Below are positions 52,922 to 61,548 of a stretch of 64,000 nt of DNA, piece by piece; within the stretch, counting starts at the first letter, position 1; each line of letters starts with the position of its first letter. Source of the DNA: an uncultured Candidatus Peregrinibacteria bacterium (GTDB lineage: Bacteria; Patescibacteriota; Gracilibacteria; Peribacterales; Peribacteraceae); the NCBI GenBank assembly GCA_903825315.1, contig CAIKAD010000005.1, forward strand, positions 1-64,000, given 5' to 3'. The position numbers and the translations under genes were made by a program. Under the pieces are notes generated by a model, which saw only the letters and a list, made by a program, of their open reading frames with translations, did not search any database and was not told the origin of the DNA.

Positions 52922-52940
52922 TTGTTTAGCGTGGTAAAGC
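52922..52940. repeat. 19-bp direct repeat, copy 1
   Basis: TTGTTTAGCGTGGTAAAGC occurs here, spanning the stop codon of the TrpR-like gene, and again exactly at 53471-53489. The core TTTAGCGTGGTAAA is partly palindromic (TTTA...TAAA), so operator function is possible. Confidence 0.7.
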
Positions 52941-53294
52941 GTGGATGCCTGTCGCCGGGAAAACGGGACTCACCTCTTTGTTCACCGATTGTTTCCCACG
53001 TAATTCACACACTTTCTGGTAACCTCCTTTTCCATATGTTAACCAATGCGCCACCCGTGCAATAGTAGTGCTGCTGGCTCCGGTTTTTTGTGTAATCACC
53101 CGATATGGGCAATTCTCCCAAACCATTTTTGCTATCGACCAGCGTTCCGTCATTTCCTTGAGTTCCTGAATTGTACACAGGTCACGAAGGAAGTTCTCAA
53201 AATCCTCAACGGTTTCGAGCATGAGCATAGACCTACAGAGGTCTCGCGACTCTTCGTTGGGAAAGTCGAACCTATGCGCATTTGTGGCAGTCAT
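52926..53294 (-). CDS. TrpR-family regulator (YerC/YecD/HisR-like)
   Basis: The 122-residue protein matches the YerC/YecD branch of the Trp repressor superfamily. ETVEDFENFLRDLCTIQELK is followed by ITQKTGASSTTIARVAHWLTYG, the helix-turn-helix, and GGYQKVCE. In Firmicutes this branch (HisR) controls histidine biosynthesis. Its position beside hisS and the his operon supports the same job here (inference). The last four codons lie in a 19-bp repeat that recurs upstream at 53471. Confidence 0.85.
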   Translation of the reverse strand: MTATNAHRFDFPNEESRDLCRSMLMLETVEDFENFLRDLCTIQELKEMTERWSIAKMVWENCPYRVITQKTGASSTTIARVAHWLTYGKGGYQKVCELRGKQSVNKEVSPVFPATGIHALPR

Positions 53295-53627
53295 ATGGAG
53301 GCAAAGTCGTAGTTTACAGCAAGCAAATACCTTGTAAATTGCAATTTAGAACCAACAGTCCTGAGAAGCTACAGCTCCTGGCAACATTCATAATTGATAT
53401 TGCGAGTTTTCCTCTTGTAATAAACAAATATTCAGTTCTACACACTCATAGAACCCCCCCTCCATAGAAATTGTTTAGCGTGGTAAAGCATTGTTGCTCC
53501 ACCCTGCTACTCGTTGCCATGAGCGTCTCTCTATGAGATGACATGCCATGGCTCTTTTACACCATCGGGAGAGTCACAAATATTGCAGATCACCAATCCC
53601 TCGCAACAGTACAGGAGTAACAGTAGC
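53295..53627. promoter_or_regulatory. Leader/spacer of the LOG-hisS unit
   Basis: The 333-nt spacer contains TTGATA (about 53395-53400) with TAATAA about 18 nt on, a possible plus-strand promoter, and the second 19-bp repeat (53471-53489) between it and the gene at 53628. No gene is seen. Confidence 0.45.
53471..53489. repeat. 19-bp direct repeat, copy 2
   Basis: Exact second copy of TTGTTTAGCGTGGTAAAGC, lying 138 nt before the gene at 53628 in the probable leader of the hisS unit. A binding site for the adjacent TrpR-family regulator is the simplest reading. Confidence 0.7.
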
Positions 53628-54323
53628 ATGAACGCCTTCTCAGAGAACCTTAACCAAGCAGTGGAGAATTTCCGACAGCAGCATGGACTGCATCATTTCA
53701 TCGCGTTCTCCGGCGGAGCATCCACCGATCTCCCCGGAGTACCCAAAGATGATCCGCTCCAGAAGCAATTCGAGCAGATCCTCGCGGAACGCGAAGTGCG
53801 GCTCGTGCAGGAGGTCCTCAATATCCTGCGCCACTACCGGATCGCCGTCCTCACCGGCGGAACCCGCTTCGGGTTCCCCAAGACGGCCATGGAAACCGCC
53901 AAGGCTATGAAGCTCAAGACCATCGGCGTCTTCCCCAAAACCGCGCTTGAAAAAGGGTACGTCCTTCCGGACATCGATTTTCCCATTTGCGTCGATCCGC
54001 CGTACGGCGAGAGCGCATGGGGCGACGAGAGCAGCGTCTTCGCGAAGCTGCTCGATGCCGTGATCGTCGTGGGCGGAGGAGCAGGTACACTCATCGAAGC
54101 CTCGCACATCCTCAAGATGAACGAGAGTCTTCTCAAGTACGGCCACCCCCTCAAGATCGTCATTCCGATTCACGGCACCGGCGGTGTCGCGGACGGACTG
54201 CCCTTTGTTTGGGGCAAACAGGAAATCAAAAATGCCTGCATGCCTCAAAAACCCATGTTGTGCGGCCAGGATGCTGCGGTGTACATTCAGGATCACCTCG
54301 ATTTGTTTCCCTTTTCCCAATAG
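53628..54323 (+). CDS. LOG-family/Rossmann-fold nucleotide-binding protein
   Basis: The 231-residue protein shows LOG/TIGR00730-type features: VLTGGTRFGFPKTAMETAKA and VVGGGAGTLIEASHIL (instead of PGGxGTxxE). The second glycine-rich motif deviates, so phosphoribohydrolase (cytokinin-type) activity is uncertain. It lies 10 nt before hisS and is probably co-transcribed. AGGAG lies 12 nt before the ATG. Confidence 0.7.
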   Translation: MNAFSENLNQAVENFRQQHGLHHFIAFSGGASTDLPGVPKDDPLQKQFEQILAEREVRLVQEVLNILRHYRIAVLTGGTRFGFPKTAMETAKAMKLKTIGVFPKTALEKGYVLPDIDFPICVDPPYGESAWGDESSVFAKLLDAVIVVGGGAGTLIEASHILKMNESLLKYGHPLKIVIPIHGTGGVADGLPFVWGKQEIKNACMPQKPMLCGQDAAVYIQDHLDLFPFSQ

Positions 54324-54333
54324 GAGCAAGACC

Positions 54334-55731
54334 ATGCCTTCCGTTTCTGTCAGTTCGATCTCGGGCTTCAAGGAATTCCTGCCCGAGGAACAAATCGTGC
54401 TTGAGCGGATGAAGGACATCATCCGCAAGCACTACACCCTGTTCGGCTTCGCTCCGATCGAAGTTGCTGCCGTCGAGCGCGAGCAGGTGCTCCTCTCCAA
54501 AGGAGGAGAGAACACCAAGCAAATCTACGGCATCCATCTCCTCGATCGCGCCGACCAGGAGCACGGTGAAAGCGCCGACAAGCGCCTCGCTCTGCACTTT
54601 GATCTCACTGTGCCCCTCGCGCGGTACGTCGCACAGAACTATGGAAAGCTCGACTTCCCGTTCCGCCGCTACCAGATCCAAAAAGTCTGGCGTGGAGAAC
54701 GGGCTCAGGAAGGGCGGTTCCGGGAGTTCTACCAGTGCGACATCGACGTCATCGGCGATGGCGAACTCGGCCTCCTCCATGATGCGGAGATGCCTGCGGT
54801 CATCCATGGCATCTTCTCGGAATTGCAGGTGGGCAAGTTCGTGATTCGCCTCAACAACCGCAAAGTGCTCAATGGACTGCTCGAGCATTTCCGGATTCCT
54901 CTCCAGTTCACGGTTCCTATTGAATCCGAGGGAACTGGCGAACCGATCGGCGGTAACACCTTCAACACCTTGGGCCTGATCGACAAGATGGAGAAGGACG
55001 GAATCGAAGAGACCCGCAGGCGATTCCGCGACCATGTCCATGTCTCTGATGAGCAGGTTTCGACGCTGCTCGCCGTGCTGACTTTCAAGGACACTACTGC
55101 GGCTACCCTGAAGTGGCTGCAGGAGCAACAGTGCGGAGAGCTCTTCTGCCAGGGAGTTTCCGAATTGGCGGAAGTGGTCGGCTCCATGCGGGCGTTGGGA
55201 GTGCCGAGCGAGAGCTTTACCATCGATCTCGGGATCACACGGGGCCTCGACTATTATACCGGCACGGTGTACGAGACAACCCTCGTGAATCATGAGAGCA
55301 TCGGCAGCGTCTGCTCCGGCGGACGCTTCGACGACCTGGCAAGCACGTTCATCGACCGGAAACTGCCGGGGGTCGGCATCTCCATCGGCCTCACGCGGCT
55401 GTTCGCCTCGTTGCAGAAACACGGCGTAATCCAGGTCGGCCCGAAGTGCCCGTCCAAGGCGATCATCTTCCAGATGTCGCCGCAGCTCCGCGAGGACTAC
55501 TTCGCTCAAGCCATGGCACTGCGCCAGGCGGGCATCCCCACCGAGGTGTACCTGGAAGACCGCAAGTTCGATCGCCAGACGAAGTACGCCGTGAAGAAGA
55601 GGATCCCTCTCGGGATCTTCTTAGATGCCGCCCGCAAGGAGAAAGGCGTCTGCACCGTTCGCGATTTCCGCAACGGCGATGAGCAGAGCGTGCCGCTGAA
55701 GGATCTTGCTGAATACCTTCATCGGAAGTAA
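54334..55731 (+). CDS. hisS: Histidyl-tRNA synthetase
   Basis: The 465-residue class II synthetase charges tRNA-His. It has motif 2 region FRRYQIQKVWRGERAQEGRFREFYQCDIDVIG, and the histidine-specific signatures ITRGLDYYTGTVYE and GSVCSGGRFDDLAST. The C-terminal anticodon domain is present. AGGAG lies 8 nt before the ATG, a Shine-Dalgarno unlike most genes here. It heads a histidine-themed region. Confidence 0.96.
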   Translation: MPSVSVSSISGFKEFLPEEQIVLERMKDIIRKHYTLFGFAPIEVAAVEREQVLLSKGGENTKQIYGIHLLDRADQEHGESADKRLALHFDLTVPLARYVAQNYGKLDFPFRRYQIQKVWRGERAQEGRFREFYQCDIDVIGDGELGLLHDAEMPAVIHGIFSELQVGKFVIRLNNRKVLNGLLEHFRIPLQFTVPIESEGTGEPIGGNTFNTLGLIDKMEKDGIEETRRRFRDHVHVSDEQVSTLLAVLTFKDTTAATLKWLQEQQCGELFCQGVSELAEVVGSMRALGVPSESFTIDLGITRGLDYYTGTVYETTLVNHESIGSVCSGGRFDDLASTFIDRKLPGVGISIGLTRLFASLQKHGVIQVGPKCPSKAIIFQMSPQLREDYFAQAMALRQAGIPTEVYLEDRKFDRQTKYAVKKRIPLGIFLDAARKEKGVCTVRDFRNGDEQSVPLKDLAEYLHRK

Positions 55732-55759
55732 ACGACTCTTCCGAACCGAAAGAGCCTCC

Positions 55760-55806
55760 GTGCCCTGAGGTCCGTTTCGACGGACTTCAGGGCACACCTC
55801 TTTGTT
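55760..55806 (+). terminator. Terminator of the hisS unit
   Basis: GTGCCCTGAGGTCCG and CGGACTTCAGGGCAC form a long stem, followed by a weak CCTCTTTGTT tail. Confidence 0.65.
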
Positions 55807-55881
55807 CAAGATTATTTTCGCTCTACTGTATGTGAGGATCCTGATATATCATCATACCTTTTAAACACTTTCTCCCGTTAT

Positions 55882-56694
55882 ATGACGATTGACTTCGTCA
55901 AAATCCTTCCAGGCGGCAACACAACCATTCTCGTAGAATCTCCTGTGAAGATCGAAGATAGGGCTGCAGTTTCAAATCAACTCATGTCCGCAGAAATGCT
56001 ATCCGCGGAACAAGTCGGCTTTATCAGCGCCCCTCCACGCGGAATGGATGCCCGACTTGATATGATGGGAGGGGAATTATGCGTCAATGCACTACGTTCC
56101 CTCTCTGCACTGCTGTTTTCCCGTGACTCCTCTAAAGAAACATGCATCCTGTCCTCATCCGGCGCAGAATCGCCAGTCACCTGCAACAACGTCTTGCTTG
56201 ATAATGGTAACTATTATTCTTCTCTCGCGCTGCAGATTTCAACGAATATTGAACATCTGGAAGACGATTGTGATCTCGTGCGGTTAAACGGTATTGCGCA
56301 CATACTCCAACGGGTGCATGCGGCTCCCACGCATCGGGAGATACTGAATGTATTCAACAACGTTCGCAGGAAATACGATAAGAGCATTGAGGAGTATCCA
56401 GCCTTCGGCGTGATTCTTTACGTACAAAACGGCTCTTCTCTCGCCGCCTTTCCCGTAGTCCATGTGCGCCAAACGGACAGTACGGTATTCGAAACTGGCT
56501 GCGGCAGCGGAAGTATTGCTCTCGCCTTGCTCAAGAATCCCCGACCAGATCAGAAGCTCATCATTCTCCAGCCGAGTGGATATACCTACGACGTATCTAT
56601 TTCTCCTTCAGAAAGAGGAGTATCCGTTCGATTGGGGAGTGAAGTCCGTATTGTAGTAAAGGGAACCGCCATTCTCCCCCCTGTCCGCCCATGA
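55882..56694 (+). CDS. DapF-fold amino acid racemase, CntK/histidine-racemase-like
   Basis: The 270-residue PLP-independent racemase has the two half-barrels of the diaminopimelate epimerase fold. The catalytic cysteines are Cys67 (GGELCVNALRSL) and Cys207 (ETGCGSGSIAL). The N-terminal motif LPGGNTTILV and NQLMSAEMLSAEQVGFI resemble CntK, the histidine racemase of the staphylopine pathway, more than true DapF (GLGNDF). A histidine substrate also suits the neighbourhood (hisS, his operon), but this is inference. Its stop overlaps the next start (ATGA). Confidence 0.7.
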   Translation: MTIDFVKILPGGNTTILVESPVKIEDRAAVSNQLMSAEMLSAEQVGFISAPPRGMDARLDMMGGELCVNALRSLSALLFSRDSSKETCILSSSGAESPVTCNNVLLDNGNYYSSLALQISTNIEHLEDDCDLVRLNGIAHILQRVHAAPTHREILNVFNNVRRKYDKSIEEYPAFGVILYVQNGSSLAAFPVVHVRQTDSTVFETGCGSGSIALALLKNPRPDQKLIILQPSGYTYDVSISPSERGVSVRLGSEVRIVVKGTAILPPVRP

Positions 56695-58295
56695 CTTCCA
56701 TTTCTCTGCGCGCCGAGAGGCAAATTCCGGATCGAACGGAAACCGCCAGCCGCGTTCTCGCCTTTGCCGAGCGCCTCATTCCTTCTCTTCAACAACGTTG
56801 GCAGGGGACTCTCTTTTCAATGGAACGCGGCAGCATGAAGCTTACCGAAGCAGGCGATCTTCACTTGATGCTTGCGGCACGTATCCGTACTTCGATAGAG
56901 GACATTCCACCTGAACAAGTTCCAGCCATTCTGCGCAACTCTGCTACGGTCCTCTTCGCGTTTTTGCAAACGAAGGATCTCATAGCCAATATCGATCAAA
57001 GGGGGCTTATCGATCTAGTAGTCATGTCAATCGAATCCTGCAAGGATCCGCAGTATTTCCACGACATGGAGATCCGCATAGGTTACGGAGCCGCCAATCT
57101 TCCTACTCCAAACGCCCGGGCTGCTTCCTATGTCGTCCCTGCAAAAATTATCCTCACATCTTTGCGCTGTGGACGCGAAAGGCAGGAGCTTGTGGCAATA
57201 GCAGATGGTGCTGCCCTTGGAGAACTTGCTGCGCCGTACCAAAAAATTCGCGGGAAACTGATCGATAATCTGCCATTAACCAAGGAGCAGGAAACGCTCG
57301 TCACGGCTCTTGCGGAGCACGTACGAGATTTTCCCATCGATGATGAATCAGCATCTCGGGTTGCTTTTCCACAAGCCCTACCCCGGATTATTGTCTACTC
57401 GGCCCATCACTTTGTCGGCCAAACGAATAATGGGGAAGCAGAACAGATGCATGCGAATGCCGCACAGAACGCAGCCCTCGTCCGCCGCTATATCGAAGAA
57501 AGCTGCGATCCGCGCATAGCGGAACGTTTCTCGTTGGATGCGGACGTGGAGGTGAATCCTGCAAGCATGCTCGCACGTCAGATCGAATATTTCACTCATT
57601 GCCTCCGTACTACGATCGATCCAAAGGGACAGGAGAATCGCGAGAAAATTCTTCGCATGGGACAGAAACACGCGAGAGATAATGAAGAAGGCTCATTGCA
57701 ATATGCTGCCGCCCATGCACTGTATTCATCCGACGATGTTCAGGTTCCTCCAGTGAGTATCCTGCAGCACACGCCCACCCATCCTTCAAAACTGATCATG
57801 ATCGGCGGAGAGCCTGAAAAGACATTCTGGAGGGTGCGGCAGACGGTTGCGCGCGAAGCCTCTATTCCGAAAGGCATTGAATATTTCCGCAGCCGACTGG
57901 CTGAGCTTGGCGTTGCCAACTCTGATGGGTACTGCGAGATTCTGACCATGTACGAGCGCGCCCGGGAGGTAAACGACCAGGACCACAACGTGCTGCGCGC
58001 GCAGCTTATCTGCAAAATCGGCGAACTTCCGGTATACGCGGGTGGTTATGACAATGATCCATCCATCGGACAGATCGCAAACGAACTCTCACTGTCCGAT
58101 CTGGTGGCCTTACGCACAGCTCGCACGTCCATGAAAGAGGATTTATTTCACATCATCGCGGACCTTGCAGGAGTGTCTTCTACAGAGGCTATGTCACTCC
58201 TCAAGGCAAAGCAGCCCAATCCTGCCCTCTTGGGAAAAATGGAGCAGGGATACCAAAGATTCCGTCGGATCTGCGCATCTGTACAAGCGGAATAA
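56691..58295 (+). CDS. Unknown 534-residue protein of the racemase/decarboxylase cluster
   Basis: The protein is soluble, mostly helical, without a signal peptide. Segments include MKLTEAGDLHLMLAARIRTS, RIIVYSAHHFVGQTNNGEA and KLIMIGGEPEKTFWRVRQTV, none of which I can assign. It is translationally coupled to the racemase gene by ATGA overlap. Its size and context suggest an enzyme acting on the racemase product, but no nicotianamine-synthase or opine-dehydrogenase signature is seen. Confidence 0.75.
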   Translation: MTSISLRAERQIPDRTETASRVLAFAERLIPSLQQRWQGTLFSMERGSMKLTEAGDLHLMLAARIRTSIEDIPPEQVPAILRNSATVLFAFLQTKDLIANIDQRGLIDLVVMSIESCKDPQYFHDMEIRIGYGAANLPTPNARAASYVVPAKIILTSLRCGRERQELVAIADGAALGELAAPYQKIRGKLIDNLPLTKEQETLVTALAEHVRDFPIDDESASRVAFPQALPRIIVYSAHHFVGQTNNGEAEQMHANAAQNAALVRRYIEESCDPRIAERFSLDADVEVNPASMLARQIEYFTHCLRTTIDPKGQENREKILRMGQKHARDNEEGSLQYAAAHALYSSDDVQVPPVSILQHTPTHPSKLIMIGGEPEKTFWRVRQTVAREASIPKGIEYFRSRLAELGVANSDGYCEILTMYERAREVNDQDHNVLRAQLICKIGELPVYAGGYDNDPSIGQIANELSLSDLVALRTARTSMKEDLFHIIADLAGVSSTEAMSLLKAKQPNPALLGKMEQGYQRFRRICASVQAE

Positions 58296-58354
58296 TACAG
58301 CGCTCTACCGAGTTACAGTGGTGCAGATCGCGAATGTACACGTAGGATAGCATC

Positions 58355-58855
58355 ATGCATTCTTGGCATACCCGCAAAGGAACCGTATTTGTGACTTCCG
58401 GCGTGGGTTACGGGAAAACTTCTCTGTCTGCCTTCGATGCCGCAGAGCTGGATGCTAAAATTCATGCAACCAATGCGATACGCGTTACATCGTTCGTACC
58501 GCCGCACTGGAGCATTTCCAAACAGCAGGACAGGCTCGCGACAATGAGCGGGAAGGGGGCTTTTCTGCCCATGGCTTACCAATATGCCATTTCGGTTAAG
58601 GAGAGCGTCGCTGCCTGTCTCGTCATCGGAATCAATGCCGATCTTGAGCAGGCTTCCATCATTATGGAGCACGCGGAGACAGGCATGGAACCGGAGGCGC
58701 TTCAACAGATTGCGCAAGAATCGGTTTGCGAGGTGTTCCGTTTCCGTGGATGGACGATTGCCGACTTCGTCAAATCGGAGGCCTTTGGCAAACCCAAAGA
58801 CGGCCTCTTTGTCTGCGCACTCGTAGCCGCTCTCTATTTCCCAGGAGAGAATTAA
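58355..58855 (+). CDS. Pyruvoyl-dependent decarboxylase (PvlArgDC family)
   Basis: The 166-residue protein matches the pyruvoyl arginine decarboxylase family, which is related to pyruvoyl histidine decarboxylase. FVTSGVGYGKTSLSAFDAA is followed by IRVTSFVPPHW, where autocleavage before Ser46 would yield the pyruvoyl group (archaeal enzymes have VSSIFPP). ESVCEVFRFRGW near the end also fits. Substrate: arginine by family, histidine by context; undecided. It is 59 nt behind the unknown gene and ends 7 nt before the convergent hisIE stop. Confidence 0.8.
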   Translation: MHSWHTRKGTVFVTSGVGYGKTSLSAFDAAELDAKIHATNAIRVTSFVPPHWSISKQQDRLATMSGKGAFLPMAYQYAISVKESVAACLVIGINADLEQASIIMEHAETGMEPEALQQIAQESVCEVFRFRGWTIADFVKSEAFGKPKDGLFVCALVAALYFPGEN

Positions 58856-58862
58856 CGCTCGT

Positions 58863-59468
58863 TCACTTTCTCCGCCTCCTCAATTCGGCGGCAATATCCG
58901 CCAACTCAACCTTTTCTCCCCGCAAGAGCACAAAGAGGTGATAAAGCACATCAGAGGCTTCCTCAATAGTCCGCTGTTTCCCCTCGCTCCGCGCCGCGCG
59001 TACGACTTCTTCCGCTTCCTCCATCACCTTTGCGCCGTAGGCTTCCACTCCTCCGTCGAGAAGTTTTTTCGTGTAGGAATTAGCATCTTTGCCTTCGTCC
59101 CTCTCACGAATTGTCCGCAGGAGCAAGCCCAGGGTTTCCAGCGTGCCCTCTTGTTCCCCAAAGCATGAACGCATGCCGGTGTGACACGTGGGACCGGTGG
59201 GGACGGCGCTGATGAGGAGCGCATCGCGGTCGCAGTCGGAGGAAGCGGATAGGAATTTCAGAACGTTCCCCGAGACTTCACCCTTCTTCCAGAGCCGTTG
59301 TTTGGAGCGGCTGAAAAACGTCACAAAGCCCGTGCTCATCGTTACCTGTAGCGCCTCCTCGTTCATGTACCCCAACATAAGCACAGTACCTGCTTCCGCA
59401 TCCTGTACGATGGCAGGGAGGAGGCCGTCGTCATTCTTGGTCCAGTCGAGAGAGGGAAAATTGTTCAT
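58863..59468 (-). CDS. hisI: Bifunctional phosphoribosyl-AMP cyclohydrolase/phosphoribosyl-ATP pyrophosphatase
   Basis: The 201-residue HisIE catalyses steps 2 and 3 of histidine synthesis. The HisI half has VLMLGYMNEEAL, FFSRSKQRLWKKGE and SDCDRDALL plus CHTG Zn/Mg ligands. The HisE half (about 110-201) has SYTKKLLDGGVEAYGAKVMEEAEE and EASDVLYHLFVLL. It overlaps hisAF by 4 nt and ends the his operon. Confidence 0.95.
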   Translation of the reverse strand: MNNFPSLDWTKNDDGLLPAIVQDAEAGTVLMLGYMNEEALQVTMSTGFVTFFSRSKQRLWKKGEVSGNVLKFLSASSDCDRDALLISAVPTGPTCHTGMRSCFGEQEGTLETLGLLLRTIRERDEGKDANSYTKKLLDGGVEAYGAKVMEEAEEVVRAARSEGKQRTIEEASDVLYHLFVLLRGEKVELADIAAELRRRRK

Positions 59469-60982
59469 AGTCGAACGGGGTAAGAAGCTTCTCGGAGAGC
59501 CTGTTTGACTTGCTTGATAGAGAACGTGCCGAAGTGGAAGACACTCGCGGCGAGGACGGCGTCGGCATTGCCGCTGTTCACGGCATCCACAAAAGAAGAA
59601 AGGGTACCCGCTCCACCCGATGCAATCACGGGCACCCGCACGCGCTTCTTCACGTGCGCAAGGAGTTCAACATCGAAACCCTCGCCGGTTCCGTCCCTGT
59701 CGAAGGAGGTGACAAGGAGTTCGCCCGCTCCACGGCGCACGGCCTCCTCCGCCCATTCGAGGGCATCGATTCCCGTGTCCTCGCGCCCTCCCCGCACGAG
59801 AACATTCCAACGATCCCCGACTTTCTTTGCATCAATGGCACAGACAGTGTTCGCCCGCCCCAATTCTTCCGCCATCCGGGAGAGAAGAGTGGGATCGTTC
59901 ACGGCAGCCGAATTGATGGATACCTTGTCCGCCCCCGCCTCCAGAAGGCGCCGGGCATCCTCTACGCTTCTAATGCCTCCTCCTACAGTAAACGGGATAT
60001 TCACGGCATCGGCCACGCGGGCGGCAAGGTCGAACACTGCATCCCGCCTCTCGGCAGTTGCCGTGATATCGAGAAAGACGAGTTCGTCAGCTCCTTCCTC
60101 GCAGTACCGCTTGGCAAGTTCTACGGGGTCTCCCGCGTCCCGCAAATTCTGGAAGCTCGTACCCTTCTTCACGCGACCTTCGTCAATATCGAGACAGGGG
60201 ATAATGCGTATGGCAAGACCGTTCCCCGTCGGGATTATTCCCTGCCATTCGGAACCTTGAGGATATGCTTCAAGGAGTTCCTTGAGCATCACCGATCCAT
60301 TAAGGAGCGCCTTGCCGATGACGACGGCATCGCACGGAACTTGTGCGAGCGCCTCCACATCATGCGAATCCCGAACGCCGCCGCTTGCGGTGATCATGAG
60401 CTCAGGGAATCGCATACGAAGGCCCCTGTACAATTCGACGTTCGGCCCCCCTTCCATGCCATCCAACGCAACGTCTGTCACCAATATCTCGCGGATGCCC
60501 ATCTCCTGCGCTAAACGGCATGCCGCATCAATGTCGCAACCGCTGCCCTCACGCCAACCATGCGTCCGTACCTCGCGTCCCTTTACATCGAGCGCAGCTA
60601 TAAACCGGCGAGGTCCGAATAGCGTGAGCGCGGATCGAACAAGGTCGGGTTTTGAGAATAAGAGCGTGCCGACCACGATTTTCTCCGCCCCCGCATCCAG
60701 TGTGGCTTGGATATCCTTGAGCGAACGCAGCCCTCCTCCCGTCTGGATGCGCAGCGCCGTTCCCGCGGAGATCCGCTGAATCAAACCGAGGAATTCCGCC
60801 GTTACCTGTCCCTCCTTTGCGCCGGAAAGGTTTACGAGGTGCAGACGCTGCGCGCCCGCAACTTCGTAGTTGTGAGCCAGCGCGAGAGGAGACTGGCTGT
60901 AGATCGTTGTTTGTGCAAAATCCCCCTGCTTCAAGCGCACGGTATTACCGTCGAGCACGTCAATGGCGGGGATTATTTGCAC
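59465..60982 (-). CDS. hisAF: HisA-HisF fusion (ProFAR isomerase plus IGP synthase cyclase)
   Basis: The 505-residue chain contains two complete TIM barrels without a stop between them. Residues 1-245 are His[13 protein letters not shown] (Asp8), [20 protein letters not shown] (Asp132) and ITASGGVRD. Residues about 255-505 are His[19 protein letters not shown] (Asp265), [21 protein letters not shown] (Asp384) and VIASGGAG. All four catalytic aspartates are kept, so both steps should work. The GTG start at 60982 overlaps the end of hisH; the frame upstream is not HisA-like. HisH, the glutaminase partner of HisF, is encoded just upstream. HisA and HisF are usually separate. Confidence 0.93.
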   Translation of the reverse strand: MQIIPAIDVLDGNTVRLKQGDFAQTTIYSQSPLALAHNYEVAGAQRLHLVNLSGAKEGQVTAEFLGLIQRISAGTALRIQTGGGLRSLKDIQATLDAGAEKIVVGTLLFSKPDLVRSALTLFGPRRFIAALDVKGREVRTHGWREGSGCDIDAACRLAQEMGIREILVTDVALDGMEGGPNVELYRGLRMRFPELMITASGGVRDSHDVEALAQVPCDAVVIGKALLNGSVMLKELLEAYPQGSEWQGIIPTGNGLAIRIIPCLDIDEGRVKKGTSFQNLRDAGDPVELAKRYCEEGADELVFLDITATAERRDAVFDLAARVADAVNIPFTVGGGIRSVEDARRLLEAGADKVSINSAAVNDPTLLSRMAEELGRANTVCAIDAKKVGDRWNVLVRGGREDTGIDALEWAEEAVRRGAGELLVTSFDRDGTGEGFDVELLAHVKKRVRVPVIASGGAGTLSSFVDAVNSGNADAVLAASVFHFGTFSIKQVKQALREASYPVRL

Positions 60983-61548
60983 AATTCTACAAAGGAAAGG
61001 AGATAATTGTCTCCTGCCTGCCCCGATTTTTCCGGGTGCCACTGGAGCCCGAAAAAGTTCTTCTTTCGAACACCGGCGCAGATCTCGGTACCGTACTGCG
61101 CTGTCATAGTGGTCATGAGGGGATCATGCGGCATGCACGAATACCCATGCACAAAATACGCGTAGGAACCTGTGCTCAGCAGGTTCCATCCCATATGCGG
61201 CTTGATGACATCATCGGGCAATATACTCACGTTTCCCGGAATAATGCCGAGGCATTCCGTATCGCCTTCCTCCGAATGGTCAAAGAGGAGCTGCATGCCA
61301 AGACAAAGACCAAGAAATGGCCTGGGGTAGTCTTTGATCACATCTATAAGCTTCTTCTTCCGGAGATCATTCATCGCGGATTGCGCTGCCCCCGCTCCCG
61401 GAAAGATAAGGCCGTCAACTGCAGCGATTCCCTCGGATGTCTCTACGATGCATGAAGAAATGTGGAGTCGCATGAGTGCGCGCTGGACGCTCCCCGTGTT
61501 TCCTGCGGAGTAGCGAAGAATGCCGATGAGCGGCGAATAGTTGGCCAT
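60973..61548 (-). CDS. hisH: Imidazole glycerol phosphate synthase subunit HisH
   Basis: The 191-residue class I glutamine amidotransferase supplies ammonia to HisF. Catalytic Cys is in FLGLCLGMQLLF, and His/Glu in FGLQWHPEKSG. PHMGWN is also typical. It starts one base after hisB ends, and its last codons overlap the hisAF GTG. Confidence 0.95.
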   Translation of the reverse strand: MANYSPLIGILRYSAGNTGSVQRALMRLHISSCIVETSEGIAAVDGLIFPGAGAAQSAMNDLRKKKLIDVIKDYPRPFLGLCLGMQLLFDHSEEGDTECLGIIPGNVSILPDDVIKPHMGWNLLSTGSYAYFVHGYSCMPHDPLMTTMTAQYGTEICAGVRKKNFFGLQWHPEKSGQAGDNYLLSFVELCK

